Source: Linepithema humile
Taxonomy: Eukaryota; Arthropoda; Insecta; Hymenoptera; Formicidae
Assembly (NCBI RefSeq): GCF_040581485.1
Contig: NC_090134.1
Coordinates: 16,111,501 to 16,175,500, forward strand
Length of the DNA stretch: 64,000 bases
Reading direction: 5' to 3'
Shown piece by piece: positions 1 through 13,116 of the stretch. The notes beneath the pieces are model-generated. The model was not told the DNA's origin, did no database searches, and worked only from the letters and a program-made list of their open reading frames with translations. Numbering within the stretch: the stretch's first letter is position 1; every line of letters begins with the position of its first letter. A program made the position numbers and the translations under genes.

Positions 1-1
1 G

Positions 2-3000
2 CAGGGTATCATACCGTGCGCCGCCACGCGATTGGTATTGCGTAAAGTGCCCGGCTCGAATGTAACTACCACGATGGAGGATACGATGACAAGGGCGCAG
101 AAAGCCATAAGCGTCCTGACGAAGGATCAACTTTTGTCGGAGTCGAGGAACGCCCAGCAAGTGAACGCGCTGATCAACCTGCACATGACAGCCAATCCGC
201 CGCCCAACATTATCCCGATACTCACACTAGTGCAGCTGAAGATGAATCTGTTGAAGGCGCAAGTTGAGGGTCTCGTCAATCAGAAATTAATGGAGATTCA
301 GGGAGTTGGTGTGGAGGTATTGATAAAAAATGTCGAACTGAATACATTTACATCGAATCCTCTCATTTTCATACTTTTAAACCCTACGATTTTCGCTTTA
401 TTAATAAAAAATCCTTGGATATTCGGGATTTAATATATTTATGTCCAAGTCCTGTACTGTTTGTATATATTTTATTTTTATACTTTTATTTTCGAAGGTG
501 GAGTCCGGTTTTATGTGCTTTGCGATTCCCACCTTATTAATATAAAATCGTGCGATATTTCGGATTTAATATATTTATATCCAATTTTATTCTACTTTCA
601 TACTTTTATTATTGAAGGTGGAGACCGAACTTATAGACCCGACGGTCCTCGCCTTAAAGTCCGATGCCGAGCTGCGAGACTTCCTGTCGGCGTTGCGGCA
701 AAAGGAATGCGACGAGCGGGTGAACGTGAATTTCGCACCCTATCGTTCGCAACGCGCGATCGCCGAGACGCGGCTAAGCAACGTGCAAAACAAGATTCGT
801 CAGGTGGAAGCCGAGTTCGATCGTAGACGATGTGCGATGCTACCGGCGCCGACGTTGTCGTCACGCGTCGTGCAGCAGTTTACCAGGCCGTGTTACTCGG
901 CGAGATTCGAGGATCCCAGGAAATTGTATAGCACGTTGCCGCCGGACAGCTTCCGTTCGCCCGACCCGTTCACCTGCGTAAAACCACGAAGCCCCAAGAG
1001 GTTGTTGCTGAAGCCGCACACGAGTAAACCCGAAGCTACCACACAAGCTGGTGCCGCTCCACAATCCAGTACACGTCAGAATCCAACGTCCGATGTACCG
1101 AAAACCACAGGCGACGATGGTGCGGGTCGCGCAAAGCAGAATCCCGCGACCCCCGATCAGCAGCGTTCGACGGAAAATTGCACCTGCGATCGGACAACCT
1201 CGGAGGAAAGCGTCAGCGAGGCTAAAAAAAAACTTCGAGCGAGGATCATCGAGATAGACGCGACGAGTAACGTCGAGGCGCGGGAAGCGTCGTCCTTGGT
1301 AAAATTGATACCGAACGTCTGCGTGAGAATGAACACGGAGAAACGCAGAGCAGATGAGCGAAAATGTGACGAGCGAGACGAGACGCGGAGCCGGGAAATG
1401 CCGTGCGACATGAAATGTTGGATAGGCGAGGCGTACATCAACGTCGCCGACGACGTATCGGTGAAGACTTTAACGGAATCGGAGAGCGTCACGATTACAC
1501 TTTGCGAGAAGATCGATGCACAGGACGTTTGTAAATCGCGAGGTGTGATTGAGATTCAAAGCCACGACCAGATAATGGATCGCCGGGAATTTGGAAGTTC
1601 GGCGAATTCGCGACAGTTTGAAAAACAGACAGATGCTGAAATCGCAATTTCGAGAAAAGATGAGGCAATTAAGGAATACGACATTGAGAGTAAAAGCTTG
1701 CAAGGTTCGGCAACGTCGAAGGTAGAGCAAGAAGAGATGAAAGCCACAACTGTTGCAGAAGTTGCGGACGATGATCCAATTTCGAGTGCGCAGGAAACGG
1801 AGCGGAAGTCACCGGACGGCAAATATATTTCATCGCTGGAGATTACATTAAAACCGAAGGAAGAAAGGCGCAAGGAAGAACAGAAAGATAAAAACGGTGT
1901 AATCTCATCATTATCCACGGATAAAACGAGGGAGCACGAAAGCGCGGATAAAGTACCAATAAGTAAAAGCGAGAAAAAAATAAGATTTCACATTGTTTCA
2001 ATGATAAGAGACATCGTGTACGATAAAAATCTTGAATATCGAATGAAGCGAAAGATCGATAAGATAATAGCAACAAGTGGAACAAAAATAAATCTAACTA
2101 CCAATCCGGATATTGAAAAATCAGATAAATACAGTTCGATAGAAAATATTCTAAGAAGTGCCATCGCGCACGATAATGCCGGAAAAGATCGTTCGGAGAA
2201 TATGTTTCCAAAGAGAATGGATCTTTTAAAACTTGATCGTCAATGCCAGACCTTATTCGAAGCTATCGAAGAAGATAAACAAGCATCCGTCGCATTGCTA
2301 AGAGCGAATATATTTCCTCCATTTAAGAATCTACGTAAATATGTGAGAAGTAAGACGTCAATTTATATCAGATAAAAATTCCAATTTAAGATTCTAAAAG
2401 TTTCTTCTAAAGATTTTCTAGATTTAAAAATTTCAATTTCAGAAAAGAAAAAGAGAGAAACAAATAATGCCGAAATTATTTCACGTTTCTATTTTATAGT
2501 TTATATTTGCTTTCAACTAGATTGTGTTAGAATATAATTATAGTTGCATAATACCACGTAGAATATCAAATATAAAACAATTTAAATTTAAATCTTTTAT
2601 TCAGATAATGAGAAAAACGGGGACGACGTAGGAATTTATCCAAGTCCGATAAGAAAAGCAGGAATTACGCCTGCAAAACGTTTATCCCGCTGCAACAATG
2701 TCACGGAAAATACCTTAAAAACAGCTTATAACGCACCGTATCATTCCAATCTAGAAGACGAAGAAAGCTTCGTTTCGGAAATATTTTCCATTATCAGTAG
2801 CCGCGTGGTTTCATTCCTCAAAAAAATAATTATGTTGAATAAAAGGTTATTATATCCAAATTCTAGCGCAATATTACGCGGAAGTTTAAATATCGATGCT
2901 TTCAGAAAAGATGCTCCGATACGCTATCATTCCGGACTGAATTCAAAAGATTACGATCCATCCGCTAGTATATTACACTATCCTCTTGGCTCGAATCAAG

Positions 3001-3671
3001 GAACTTCGAGAAGCAGCAAACACAATTTTCGCGATACGAGCTTATTACGAGTTTCCAAGGGAGAAGGATATGCCAGGATACGCGAAATAAGACATTCAAT
3101 AATTGAGGACGGAGAAAACGGCACAAAATATTTATTGATCAATACATCGGATCACAATCGTGACTCGATATCGACGCGTAATTTGGGGCGCCCTTACGAA
3201 GTCCAGAAGAGCCTTTTAATACGTAGTCGACTGAAAAGTTCTTTAAATTCACAGGATCATCCGTATCCATTCTCCCTTTTGAAACGTACTGAAAGAAATG
3301 CGCACGAATCTCATCGAATAAAACATAACGAAAATACAGAAATGATCGCGGAAAGGAAAATACGCGAATTGAAGAGAAATAAAAAATTCTGGACATTAAC
3401 GGCGGTTACAAAAGCAAGCAAAAATAACGGCAAACTATCAGAAATGAGGAAATGTGACGATGAATTCAAAGAACGAATTTCACATGAATATTCGTACGAT
3501 GATATTACACATAATAACGTGTCTACCGTGGAAAAAAGTACGGTAATTCGTAATACTGCAGCCAGTAATGAACTCGTAATAAACGTTCATGATTATCTCG
3601 GATTGCAAACTGAAATAAATGCACGTATGCACGAAAACCGTAGCGCACATTTATTACTATCTAATAACTGA
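2..3671 (+). CDS. Unrecognised long charged protein, 5'-partial
   Basis: Three exons, about 2-316, 618-2349 and 2605-3671, keep one frame across both introns: phase 0 at 316/618 and phase 1 at 2349/2605. They give 1037 residues ending at TGA 3669-3671. The frame is open to the left edge with no convincing start, so the 5' end lies outside the window. The first visible 105 residues look folded or helical and contain the stretch LHMTANPPPNIIPILTL. Exon 2 begins with a Q/R/E-rich helical segment around 680-830. Most of the rest is rich in E, K, R, S and D with no long hydrophobic stretch, so it is probably disordered and non-membrane. The third exon is rich in R, S, N and H. I recognise no domain. 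The first intron holds a tandem repeat that copies its 3' splice site. Confident as a gene; no function is claimed. Confidence 0.75.
390..640 (+). repeat. Imperfect tandem duplication across an intron 3' splice site
   Basis: Units of roughly 120-135 bp recur inside the first visible intron. A near-identical AT-rich block occurs at about 425-446 and 561-582. The acceptor context ending GAAG followed by GTGGAG occurs at about 494-505 and again at the true exon start near 618. The middle copy therefore carries a decoy acceptor and a decayed exon start that soon reaches a stop. Confidence 0.65.
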
Positions 3672-6092
3672 TAAAAGTTTCATATGGCATACGAACGATC
3701 AATTCAAATTTATAAAAATATATATTTATAATTCTATCGTTGGGAGGCTAATTAAAAACACAACTACAAATATAGTGTAACTTCTTTCCTTTATTAATAA
3801 CTTTTATCTTCTTTCGTCAATGATCTATTCTCGTCGCTATAGTTGTCTAATGAGAATCTTTAGAATTGAGGCATAGTAACAGTACGACGATAAATTTCAA
3901 TGCCCTCGCAAAATCATTCCAGACTCTACAAAAGAGAGTTGCGAGAATGGAAAAAGTATTTGTCACATTGTCTCCCACGTACACTCGCCGAAATAACACA
4001 TAATCATTCTGTTATAATGTGAACACATGCATATCAAGTATGGTTTAATTCCTTTGCGTGATTTTGCGATCTAATTTATCATTTTATGTATATATATTAG
4101 ATTTCTTACACCCTAATCGAGCGATTATCAATAGAAAATAAACGGATTTAACACATTGGTTGACATAAGAAAACTAATATCGCAACAACGGAATCCCGTG
4201 TACATATCAAAATACACAAGCATAAGTAACAATGTCACATCACACTGTTCTCTATACATATAATGCTCTTCAATAAATAACAAGATAATGTTCCATCCTG
4301 GTTTAAAATGTCGAAGACAAAATGGATATAAAATTGGCATATTTTCTTACAAGAGTAATATAAAATTCATATTTGGAAGAACTCATGTTCGCAAATTGCA
4401 AATACTTACAAATATTGAACTTCGCAATAAAGAAGCAATTTAAGATATCAGTTAGAGCCATATTAATACGCATTATTAGTACGTGTACCTCAAGTACATA
4501 TCAAAGATACAAACGGACCGTACGTTTAAGATAAATACGCTCTAAATTTCTTATAGAACTACGTCTAACTGCAGACTGAAGAGACACTTGCGGAAGAAAG
4601 ATCGAACCTATTGTTGTGAAGTATTTATATTAATCAGTCGTGACTTTTTATAGTAATCTCTATTTCTATTATGATCGTTTCAAGGAACTCAGTGACCGCG
4701 TCAGTTTCCAAAGTTTAACAAATCGCATAATACAGGATCAATTTAATACGCAGTATTTCACGACTGTTACACAGATATATATAATATATTAAATGTTTTG
4801 ATATATAATCAATTGAAAGTTGATTTTTTTTTTTTTTTTAATTATGCGACATATAAGAATTTAATATCTACAATTTTACAAACGTCGCTTTAATTCCTCT
4901 TAACGAATAAATAATATTTGATCTCCGTAGCAATTAGCTACTGTTTACCGAAATACGGCCGTCAAACAGTCACAATTAGTCCGTTATTGTTGGCAGAATC
5001 TTTTATGAATAATGAATGATAAATTAGAAGAAAAAATGATTTAGCAAATAATATCCTACTTGATATATAAGATCATCAATTATATAAATGAATGATAATT
5101 AGTTTTTGGCGTGGTGCAATTGTGTATAGACATTCGTTCATGTGTTAGTCTTAAATCTAAAAAAAAATATGGACATTTTCTTTTTTTGTGAAATCTCTCA
5201 ACCAATATCAATTGTTTATGAAATATTATTTTTCAGTGGATAAATATATACAAAAATATTTACAGAGAGAGATACGTTTACACCACTAATGCAGTCGAAT
5301 TTTTATGAGGCAACTTAAATAATAATGTGCGTTGTAATTCCAATAATTTAGTTAAACATTAATACTTCCTATGATAAATCTTTGATCAAAGAACTTAAAC
5401 AACTAAACAAGTACTTTCAATCTAGAATTGGAACAAATCTTTTACATTTATAATAATACATTTGCGGACAAAATTAAAAAAAAGTTATATCAAAAATTAT
5501 GATTTCAACAAAGAACGAAAAACTAATCAATTATCTAAAATTTAATGGACGAGATGTGAATAACACATAATGCAACTATGTTATAACCACCTAAATTTAA
5601 TACAATGTATATGTACGTGTTTTTACGCTGTAACTTGAATCACCTAAAAAAACTGATAATCGCAAAACCATTTTTACCATCGCCATAATAAACTTCAAAA
5701 GATCTGACGATGAAAAGTTAAGTAGGCGATTATGTCAGATTATTCATCTTTAAATCTGTTGGTTTTATCCCGAATATATCTGGATTTCATCATGTGCAAG
5801 TTGAATTTCTTGGTCGAGAACGTCAACTTGGACAAAGGCACGATTGACCATAGGTAATGCTTGTGCAAAATATTACTATATAAAAATGAAAACTCCCCAT
5901 TTTGAAGAACTAAAGTAACAATAAATATAAGCAAATAGAATTTTTTGTATACAATATACAATCAAGATCCTGTTTGTTTTCTTCTTTTCTAATAAAAATA
6001 TTCAGAATCACTAATCTTTTTTTAAACGAGAAATCATCCGGGCGCACTAGTTCTCGCTAAGTTCATTAAACTGTAATTCATTAAGTTCTCTC
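3672..6092. other. Convergent intergenic region between the first gene and Csk
   Basis: About 2.4 kb of AT-rich sequence between the stop of the left gene (+) and the stop of Csk (-). It probably contains both 3' untranslated regions. The open frames inside are short, A/T-driven and lack splice-consistent extension. I see no RNA gene and no repeat beyond short A or T runs such as near 4826. Confidence 0.6.
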
Positions 6093-8053
6093 TTAATTCA
6101 CGGCTTTGGTGTACTCAGCTCTCAACTGGCCGAGTGTTACTTTTATATCGTGAAAACTCGGTCTATTTTCTGGCTGTAGATCCCATGCCTGCCAAAAAAG
6201 AAACATGATTCAATAAAATAATATGGTAATATTATTTATATAACGTAACAGATAAAAATATAATATACATGTCTCATAATATCATAAACTTCCGCAGGAC
6301 ATCCATCTGGTGGTTCCATCTTATATCCTTTTTCTACACACTTTACAACGTCGGCTAAAGGCTGCAATTAGTATAATAATATGAGCTAAATATACTATAT
6401 GTCATCATGTAAAAATTCAATATAGTATCGCTTACAATTCGTGGATACGGCACGCGACCAAAGGAATAGATTTCCCAGAGGAGGATTCCAAAACTCCACA
6501 TATCAGACTTATTTGAAAACTTCTGAAAACAGCAATGTGATACATAATTATATTAATATATCCTTGATGTGCTCGTAATCACAGGTTATCATACACTTAC
6601 GTTCTGTTTTAGAGCCTCAGGTGCAGTCCATTTGATTGGCAGCTTTCCACCGTCGAGAGAAAAATTTTCGTCTCGCGCCAGGCCGAAATCGGATACTTTG
6701 GCGGAATTGTCTTCCGCGACGAGAACATTTCTCGCTGCTAAGTCTCGATGCACAACGTGTCTCGATTCCAGGTAAGCCATACCGGCACATGTATCGCTAC
6801 AATAATATTAAATGTATAGATCAGTGAAATATTACAAATGGATACTTTAAGATCAGACGAACAAACTTTAGTTTTGTTTACGTACTATGCAAAGTTGATT
6901 TGATCTTTTTTCGAAACATGTAATCTTCCTCTAGATCGCAAATAATCTACCAGAGACCCCTTGCTCATATATTCCGTAACCAGGTACATGTGTTGATTAT
7001 TAAAAACGAGACCGAGTAATTTAACCAGATTGTCATGAATCAACGAGGTCATTAAGCTCGCCTCCGCTAGAAACCTCTGCGCCGCCTCGCTGTTATCTTT
7101 CAGCATTTTCACCGCAACTCTCTCTCCTCGATAAACGCCTAACAGTACGTCTCCGAACTCTCCCTTGCCAATACACTCTCTTAATTCTAACTCGTGTGTC
7201 TGAATCACCCAGCCGGCTTCCACGAACGCCTTCGGGTCCACGCAGAAATCTTGCTTCCCTTGTTTCGGCAAGGATTTCGTCAGCTGCGTGCACAAACCAT
7301 CCGCGTCCTGTTCGTAATGCTCGACTAGGAGCGCCAGATTCTCGAAAAACTCTTCGTCGTCGATCGTTAATTGATTGTTTTTATATTTCACCCTGTAGTG
7401 CTGTACGCGCCCTTGATAGCACACGCAGAGTGTGTAGTCTCCGGGGAAATTTGTCGATTCTCGAACGAGGAACAAACCATCTTCTCGCGGCCGCAACAAC
7501 CTTTCCGCCGTTTCTCTTGATATCTTTCCATGAAACCATCTATGCAGAAGAGAATACAATTTTGATAAGTTATTACATTTTTTTTTTCAGGTTTTCGCAA
7601 GAATAGAATCGGCAGGCCTCAGCAGACCTCGCAAATCGTTGCGTTTGAATTATTGAATTAAATCAATAATAATACATACGGCATGGCGTTCAACTTCACT
7701 TCGTGCCGCGGATTGACCGGCAACGCGGTAGTGTTGGCGCCCGGATTAATAACATTCGAGGTAAGGATAACCGGCGAGGACGCGGTATTCATGTGCGTCG
7801 TGATATTCGAGGCGGTGACATTCGAATGCGTGGTCATCGTCGGCGACACTGGATGGGACGGAATGTTGCCTGCAGTTAAGTTGGAAGGAACGCTGTGCTG
7901 CTGCTGCTGCTGCTGAATGCTGTTTTGTATGAGAGGATGGGACGTTACGTTCGAAGGAATAGTGTGATGATTTTGATTGCCGTCGAGCTTTGCTTGCCGC
8001 GCTGGCGCTGACACATTCGGGTATCCGCCACCCGCATTATGATACGTTGGCAT
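6093..8053 (-). CDS. Csk: C-terminal Src kinase (Csk) tyrosine kinase
   Basis: Cytoplasmic tyrosine kinase of the family that phosphorylates the inhibitory C-terminal tyrosine of Src-family kinases. Six coding exons on the minus strand: 8053-7680, 7539-6886, 6796-6601, 6522-6436, 6361-6269 and 6188-6093. They join in frame to 499 residues. An N-terminal linker of about 125 residues, rich in N, T, S and P with a run of six Q, is followed by an SH2 domain (starting WFHGKISRE, with FLVRES) and a kinase domain: GKGEFGDV loop, VAVKML lysine, HRDLAARN catalytic loop, DFG, and WTAPEAL. The protein ends soon after the kinase domain with no regulatory tail tyrosine, as in Csk. Human CSK (450 aa) has an N-terminal SH3 domain; none is visible in this isoform. 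The start ATG follows an in-frame TAG if the exon at 13073-13116 is spliced on. MATK/Chk is a paralogue in vertebrates; Csk is the expected insect assignment. Confidence 0.93.
7896..7915 (-). repeat. CAG repeat coding polyglutamine in Csk
   Basis: A short CTG/CAG microsatellite encodes six glutamines in the linker before the SH2 domain. It is likely to vary in length between individuals. Confidence 0.85.
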
Positions 8054-9784
8054 GGCAGCTGCCGCACAGTAGGCTCTATCAACCTGCAATGATGAATGAA
8101 GTACATTCATGAGCGGGCGTCATTTATCAATACGCATCATTAAGTAAGACGCTTTAGGGATGTTCCATCCGTTCGTACATTCGCGACTCAGCGCAGAAGT
8201 AATGTCGAACAAAATAAGAATATGGAATGGTAGATTTTTTTTCAGATACCAAAGTGATTAATTTAAAAAAAATATATATATATTTTTAATGCAATTTCTG
8301 CAGATCATAAAAAAAGAAATATAATTTTTTTTATTTTAATAGAGATTCTGTCCCGAAGCCTCCAGGAATTTATACAGACTACAAATAATATTAATGTCCT
8401 TAAAATGCGTACAATAATTCGTGTATGTACTCATGTTATTTTGTGACAACTCTTTCCGTCTTTTACGGTCAAGAATATAATGAGCAATCGTCCTCCTACC
8501 TTCTTCTGCATTGAGGCGTTCATCAATTAGCTTATTAAGTAGTTACGTACTCGATAGATCTTTTCAATTTTTACTCGGCCACCTCGAGAAGTCGCGAGTT
8601 AAAGTACTCTTAGCAAGTGAAGCCACTTTTACACGGGAGACTTTTCCGATAAAAGAAAAAAAAAAGAGTCGCCGCGACAAGTACGCGAAGTACGACAAGT
8701 GCGGAAACACAGAGGTGATCGGCAATGTTTACAGTCGCGGCGACTTAATTATTCCGGACGCAAATGTAACGTGAATCCGCGAGGAAGTGATAATTAATAA
8801 AACTCGTTAGGCAAATTGAGCCCGATACATATTCAACCGACATACGTATCCGCCAGACCGCGCCGAGTTTTAATATACAATAGTTAGTCTAAGTGCCTAT
8901 TGTTTCAAGGCGTACACACTATTGCAATGCTCATCCGCCGCATTACGATGTGCTACACGACCGTACATGGGACGTGTATGATAGGTGAGTCACACACCAG
9001 CCGCGTATTTTCGCAACGATTGTAATACGAATAAGCATGCTAGTAGGCCTATAATTATCGGAACCTGAGTAAGCGGCATAATTTCCACACATTTCCGATA
9101 AGAATTTATTACCGCATAAATCATCGCTTCTTTCTCTGTCTCTCAACTATTTCATCCGTTATCTAAGACGAGTCAACTCACCCTTTGCAAATTCCTCTGC
9201 AATTGGCACAATGAGTTAATGCAATTGCAAAAATTCATACATTATTTCTATTAAAAATAAATTAAATTTGCATTTTCTGAGGCCAAAATTTATCCTATTG
9301 TGTATTCAAGAATAGAATTAATTTGCCGAAACAATGCGAAAGACGCAGAGAAATCTCTTTAGTTCGGATAAATGAAACGCAGGAAGCGCTACGTGACGCA
9401 AAAAATAGCTGTTAAAGAAAATGCTCCTTTCATGGATTCCCGGCAGCGATTTTCCTACGTTATCCGTATCGCGATCAAGCGGGGCGAGCAAGAGAAATAA
9501 ATCCATCGCACTGGCAAATATTGAATAATTCAACTGCGAGTCTATCCTTCGGCGCCGGCGAGAGAGAAAGAAAGAGAAACAATCGAGCGAGTTATGTCAC
9601 GCGAAAACGTATAGTTGCAACGGAACATAATAATATGCGAATTGCTCCGTTATGTAAGCCCGGATAGTCGCATTTCTGTCATGTGCTGCCCGGATTTCAA
9701 GACAGGCAGATAAGCGACCGACCAGATGCGCCGAGTAGTAATACGAGATGTAGGAAAGAATGTCAGATGAGACACTTTATACTG

Positions 9785-9812
<28 letters not shown>
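9785..9812 (+). repeat. Poly(A) run, 28 bp
   Basis: Uninterrupted A28. No target duplication or upstream coding similarity was found that would mark it as a retroposon tail, so it is treated as a simple repeat. Confidence 0.9.
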
Positions 9813-9815
<3 letters not shown>

Positions 9816-11679
9816 CAAACTTGCAACAGATGGCTTCGCGTTTGGCTGTTACATTCGAAACAAAAAAAATGTAACAAACGCGCGAGTTAAACATTCAATT
9901 TTATGGGTCAGAGATATAAATAAAATCACCCGCGTCTCTACGTTAAAGCGAAATTTTCGTTCAGGCAGAAAACAGTATCACGCCTGTCAGACGCGAGGCG
10001 CCTTGAATATCAATATCGAATCTGAATGCGAGGTGCGTACGTGTAATACACGTTCCATCGCGCTTGTCAGCTGACCCGATTGTGCGGTCGCATAGATTTC
10101 AGGCTAATGAAATTTATTATCGGCTGCACGCGACGTTAATTCCTACCGGTGTGTTGTTACACGTGTAAAGAAAAAAAAGGCACTTTGCAAAATTGTTCTA
10201 TCGCATGCGGCGAGGTAATTAAAATAGTTACGTGCCATAAATTTGCAACCGTTTATGACGCAAACTATCTATGCCTCTAATATCCGTGATTTAGACAAAA
10301 TGCACAACTTCCGAAACCGGAATGCTACATACGCGCTAATCACGGAATTTTGATAAGTAAAACATATCGTCAACTCGACAAAGTATTCACCAGCAGGCAG
10401 TGATACAAACTTTAACTGAAAATTTTCATGCAAATAAGAGTTCAGCGCCACACGTATTGGTATGATAATTAATTCACACTTCATTGATTCGAAGTCTTAA
10501 AGAACATCAAATTGATATGATAAACTCTTGAATGACGCGCAATAAATGGATTATCTCTATTATTTTCAGAAAAATGTTTGTAACTTTTATCATAAGATCG
10601 ATACATCGCTGTCATTTGTGTAGCAACGCGACTTCTATCTATTCTACATTTCAACAAACATGTTTATCAGATACGCGAAGACGCAAGGTAAGCCGAATTC
10701 TGCAAGGCAAATATTATTGCTCGCGCAGCTATTTTCGTGAGACGAAGGAAAGAAACTCAAGAAAGCTTCGTACACGCGATGTTCAATGGGATGCTTGTGA
10801 AATATCTCTGGTCGAGAGAGTATTAGAAGCGCGCGATGCGTCTATGTTAATTTTAGCAGAATACGACAGGCACGATAATTATGCGGCTCGTATGCAGATT
10901 TCGAGGCCGACTCAGAAGTTTCTGTTTACATCGGTGTTTTTTCGAACTCCCGCTTGTGACTCACTCTCGGTGCGCCTTCGATACGAACCGCAGACCACAG
11001 TCCGTACTGCGTTTTATCAAAAGCGACGTGGTTACATTCGCACGTAGAAAATCCCAAAAATATCAGTAAAAAAAAATGTAACATCCGCGATGCGATTGTG
11101 GTTCGTGTAGACATAACTGTAAGCTCTCAAAGCTGAACAATAATTAAAATAACCGCAATGGCTTTCAACAAAAGAATATTCGGTGAATGAAGTATATTTT
11201 TATAAAAAAGAAAAAAGGAATATCTCAATGTTAAAATATCCTTTCAAAAATTACAATTTTCTGCATCTTCTTAAACTTTTTGTCGAAAGTAATAAAGTAA
11301 AATCCTGCAATACGTTAAAAAATGCTTAATGTCTACAAATCATCGTCATTATGAGATCATTTTTTATTAAACTATATAAACAAAAATAAAGTTAAATTCA
11401 AGAAATTAGTATGCATAAAATATCTGTCTAAAATATATTCTTCTAAATTTTGGAAGATTTTCCCTATTTTCTTAGAATTTCTATTACATTCAATGAAATG
11501 CTGCGAGCGTGCTACACGCAAGAAAACTTACATGCCTGAGTTGCGAGCAAAAATGCAATTATTCTAACGAGGCCGAACGTTTTCTACTTGTCAAATTACG
11601 TACGTATATATTGAACTGGACAAAAAAAATTACTACACGACCAAGAATCTGTAAGATTACGTACAAGGCGAGTGCAACG

Positions 11680-12130
11680 AGAGTCGCGATCGTTGCTTTC
11701 GCGATTTATGCGAGGCTCGTGCCCACTCGCATGCGCGCCGGCCGGCACGCACCGCGGTCCTATTAATATCTTTCGCGGGAGAGCGTAAAAGGGCGCAAAT
11801 GCGAAAAACACGGAGGGAGGCGAGCAGGCGGGCAAGCAGGCGGCGGAGGAGATGCGAGCAGGCGCGTGCAACAGATTCGCGCCCGGCGAATGCGCTCGTT
11901 GTGTTGCGCGCGCTCTTTAACAGTACACGTTACTGTACCGTGACCCACCACCGTTTTCCATCTGACGTTACGCCGCACGCGGCTCGCCGGGAGACAAACC
12001 TTCAACTCTCTTCCTTTCGCGCGGAGCGTTTCCTCCTGGCGCACGAGAACTTCCGAATGCGCGACGCGCGAGATGAATCGCGGGCCGCGAAAGACGGCTC
12101 CGGGCGTCTCTGGTCGCGCTGACAGTCCGA
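11680..12130. promoter_or_regulatory. CpG-rich, GC-rich block, candidate promoter
   Basis: This interval is strikingly richer in GC and CpG than its surroundings, with GCGCGC-like stretches and a purine-rich GGAGGCGAGCAGGCGGGCAA segment near 11815. It lies upstream of the Csk coding exons on the minus strand. By position and composition it may be an alternative Csk promoter with its 5' leader. No core promoter motif can be assigned with confidence. Confidence 0.35.
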
Positions 12131-13072
12131 ATTAGTTTGCTGATACACAAACGGGACCATGAAGACCCATGGTGTGAATTTCATTACTCATTTCTGTGTC
12201 ACTGCAACACGAAAAATATGTAGAATCCCGCGCGCGTCCTTTCGTACAAATGCTTGCGACAGTTTTTAGCAGTCTTTTAATTAAATAACAACGACAAAGA
12301 CCAAATCACAAAGGACGTTCACTCAACCACAAAAAAGATTACTTTATCATTCTTGAGGTTTCCAGCTTTAGATTGGCTATGTAATCAGTTATTTGATGTA
12401 GTTAATTATATTTTCATAAAGTAACCATTGCATTATTAATTTAAGCGCGTTTTCGAAATAGATATAATATGTAAAATTCAATGAATCAGCAACCTTACTC
12501 GAATAAACTGTTTTACAGATCAAGATTTTACATTTGCCCGAAAAAAAAGGAGTATTATTACACCTCTCGGTTTTAAATTTCTATCTCATATTCCCATCTC
12601 TTCTATTTTATCTTTATTTTTCGCATCCCATTTTCATGTTTCATTCATATCCCGGTTCTTTGCGATGTCAGCGCAAGCGAAGCGAGCTGTACGGAATAAC
12701 GTCGACGTAGATCGTATCGTGGAATGAGTGAAATGCGAACTGAAGCAACGCTATTACTGTATAGCGGGATCAAACACCCGGCGCTTGACACTCGTATAAA
12801 AGCAGAAGTCGTATGAAGTCAATACAAAAAAGTTAGCGCTTATTTCTCGAATCTCATTAACGTACTTATTCGTGCTTCGTGAGGATAAAACGCTTGCCGT
12901 GAGGATAAACAGACTTGCGAATATCGTATTATAAGACGAAATTTATAGTTTCGGACGTTTATGCATCGCAGCGCTAATCCCTTTACATCGTCTTGTTTAA
13001 ACGTGGAGATTAATTCGCGGTAGTGTGGAAATTACGCTAATATACATAGTATAAAATATCTCAGAAGCATAC

Positions 13073-13116
13073 CTATGCTTTGCATCGAGTATCCATCTTC
13101 CGGAAATATTACTTCT
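13073..13116 (-). other. Candidate untranslated 5' exon of Csk
   Basis: On the minus strand a 44-nt segment is bounded by a good acceptor (pyrimidine tract ending TTTGTTTCAG) and a donor (GCATAG followed by GTATGC). Spliced to the acceptor at 8084 it places a TAG directly in frame before the Csk coding exon. It would therefore be 5' UTR, and the Csk start would be the ATG at 8053. The splice is predicted by eye only. Confidence 0.5.

Larger units (their letters stand above)
8084..13072 (-). other. Large first intron or 5' region of Csk
   Basis: About 5 kb between the first coding exon of Csk (acceptor at 8084) and a candidate upstream untranslated exon (donor at 13072). It holds an A28 run at 9785-9812 and a CpG-rich block at about 11680-12130. 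Open frames in the CpG-rich block occur in several frames on both strands and have no splice support, so I do not call a gene. Confidence 0.5.

Noticed and set aside
461..864. Second plus-strand and minus-strand frames over the first gene
   Set aside because: They are shadows of the well-supported frame that continues through both introns.
9785..9812. Processed retroposon ending in the A28 run
   Set aside because: No upstream coding similarity and no flanking target duplication were found.
10532..12184. Several open frames of 60-170 codons on both strands
   Set aside because: Arg- and Ala-rich translations in all frames over a CpG-rich block; no start context, splice continuity or domain.
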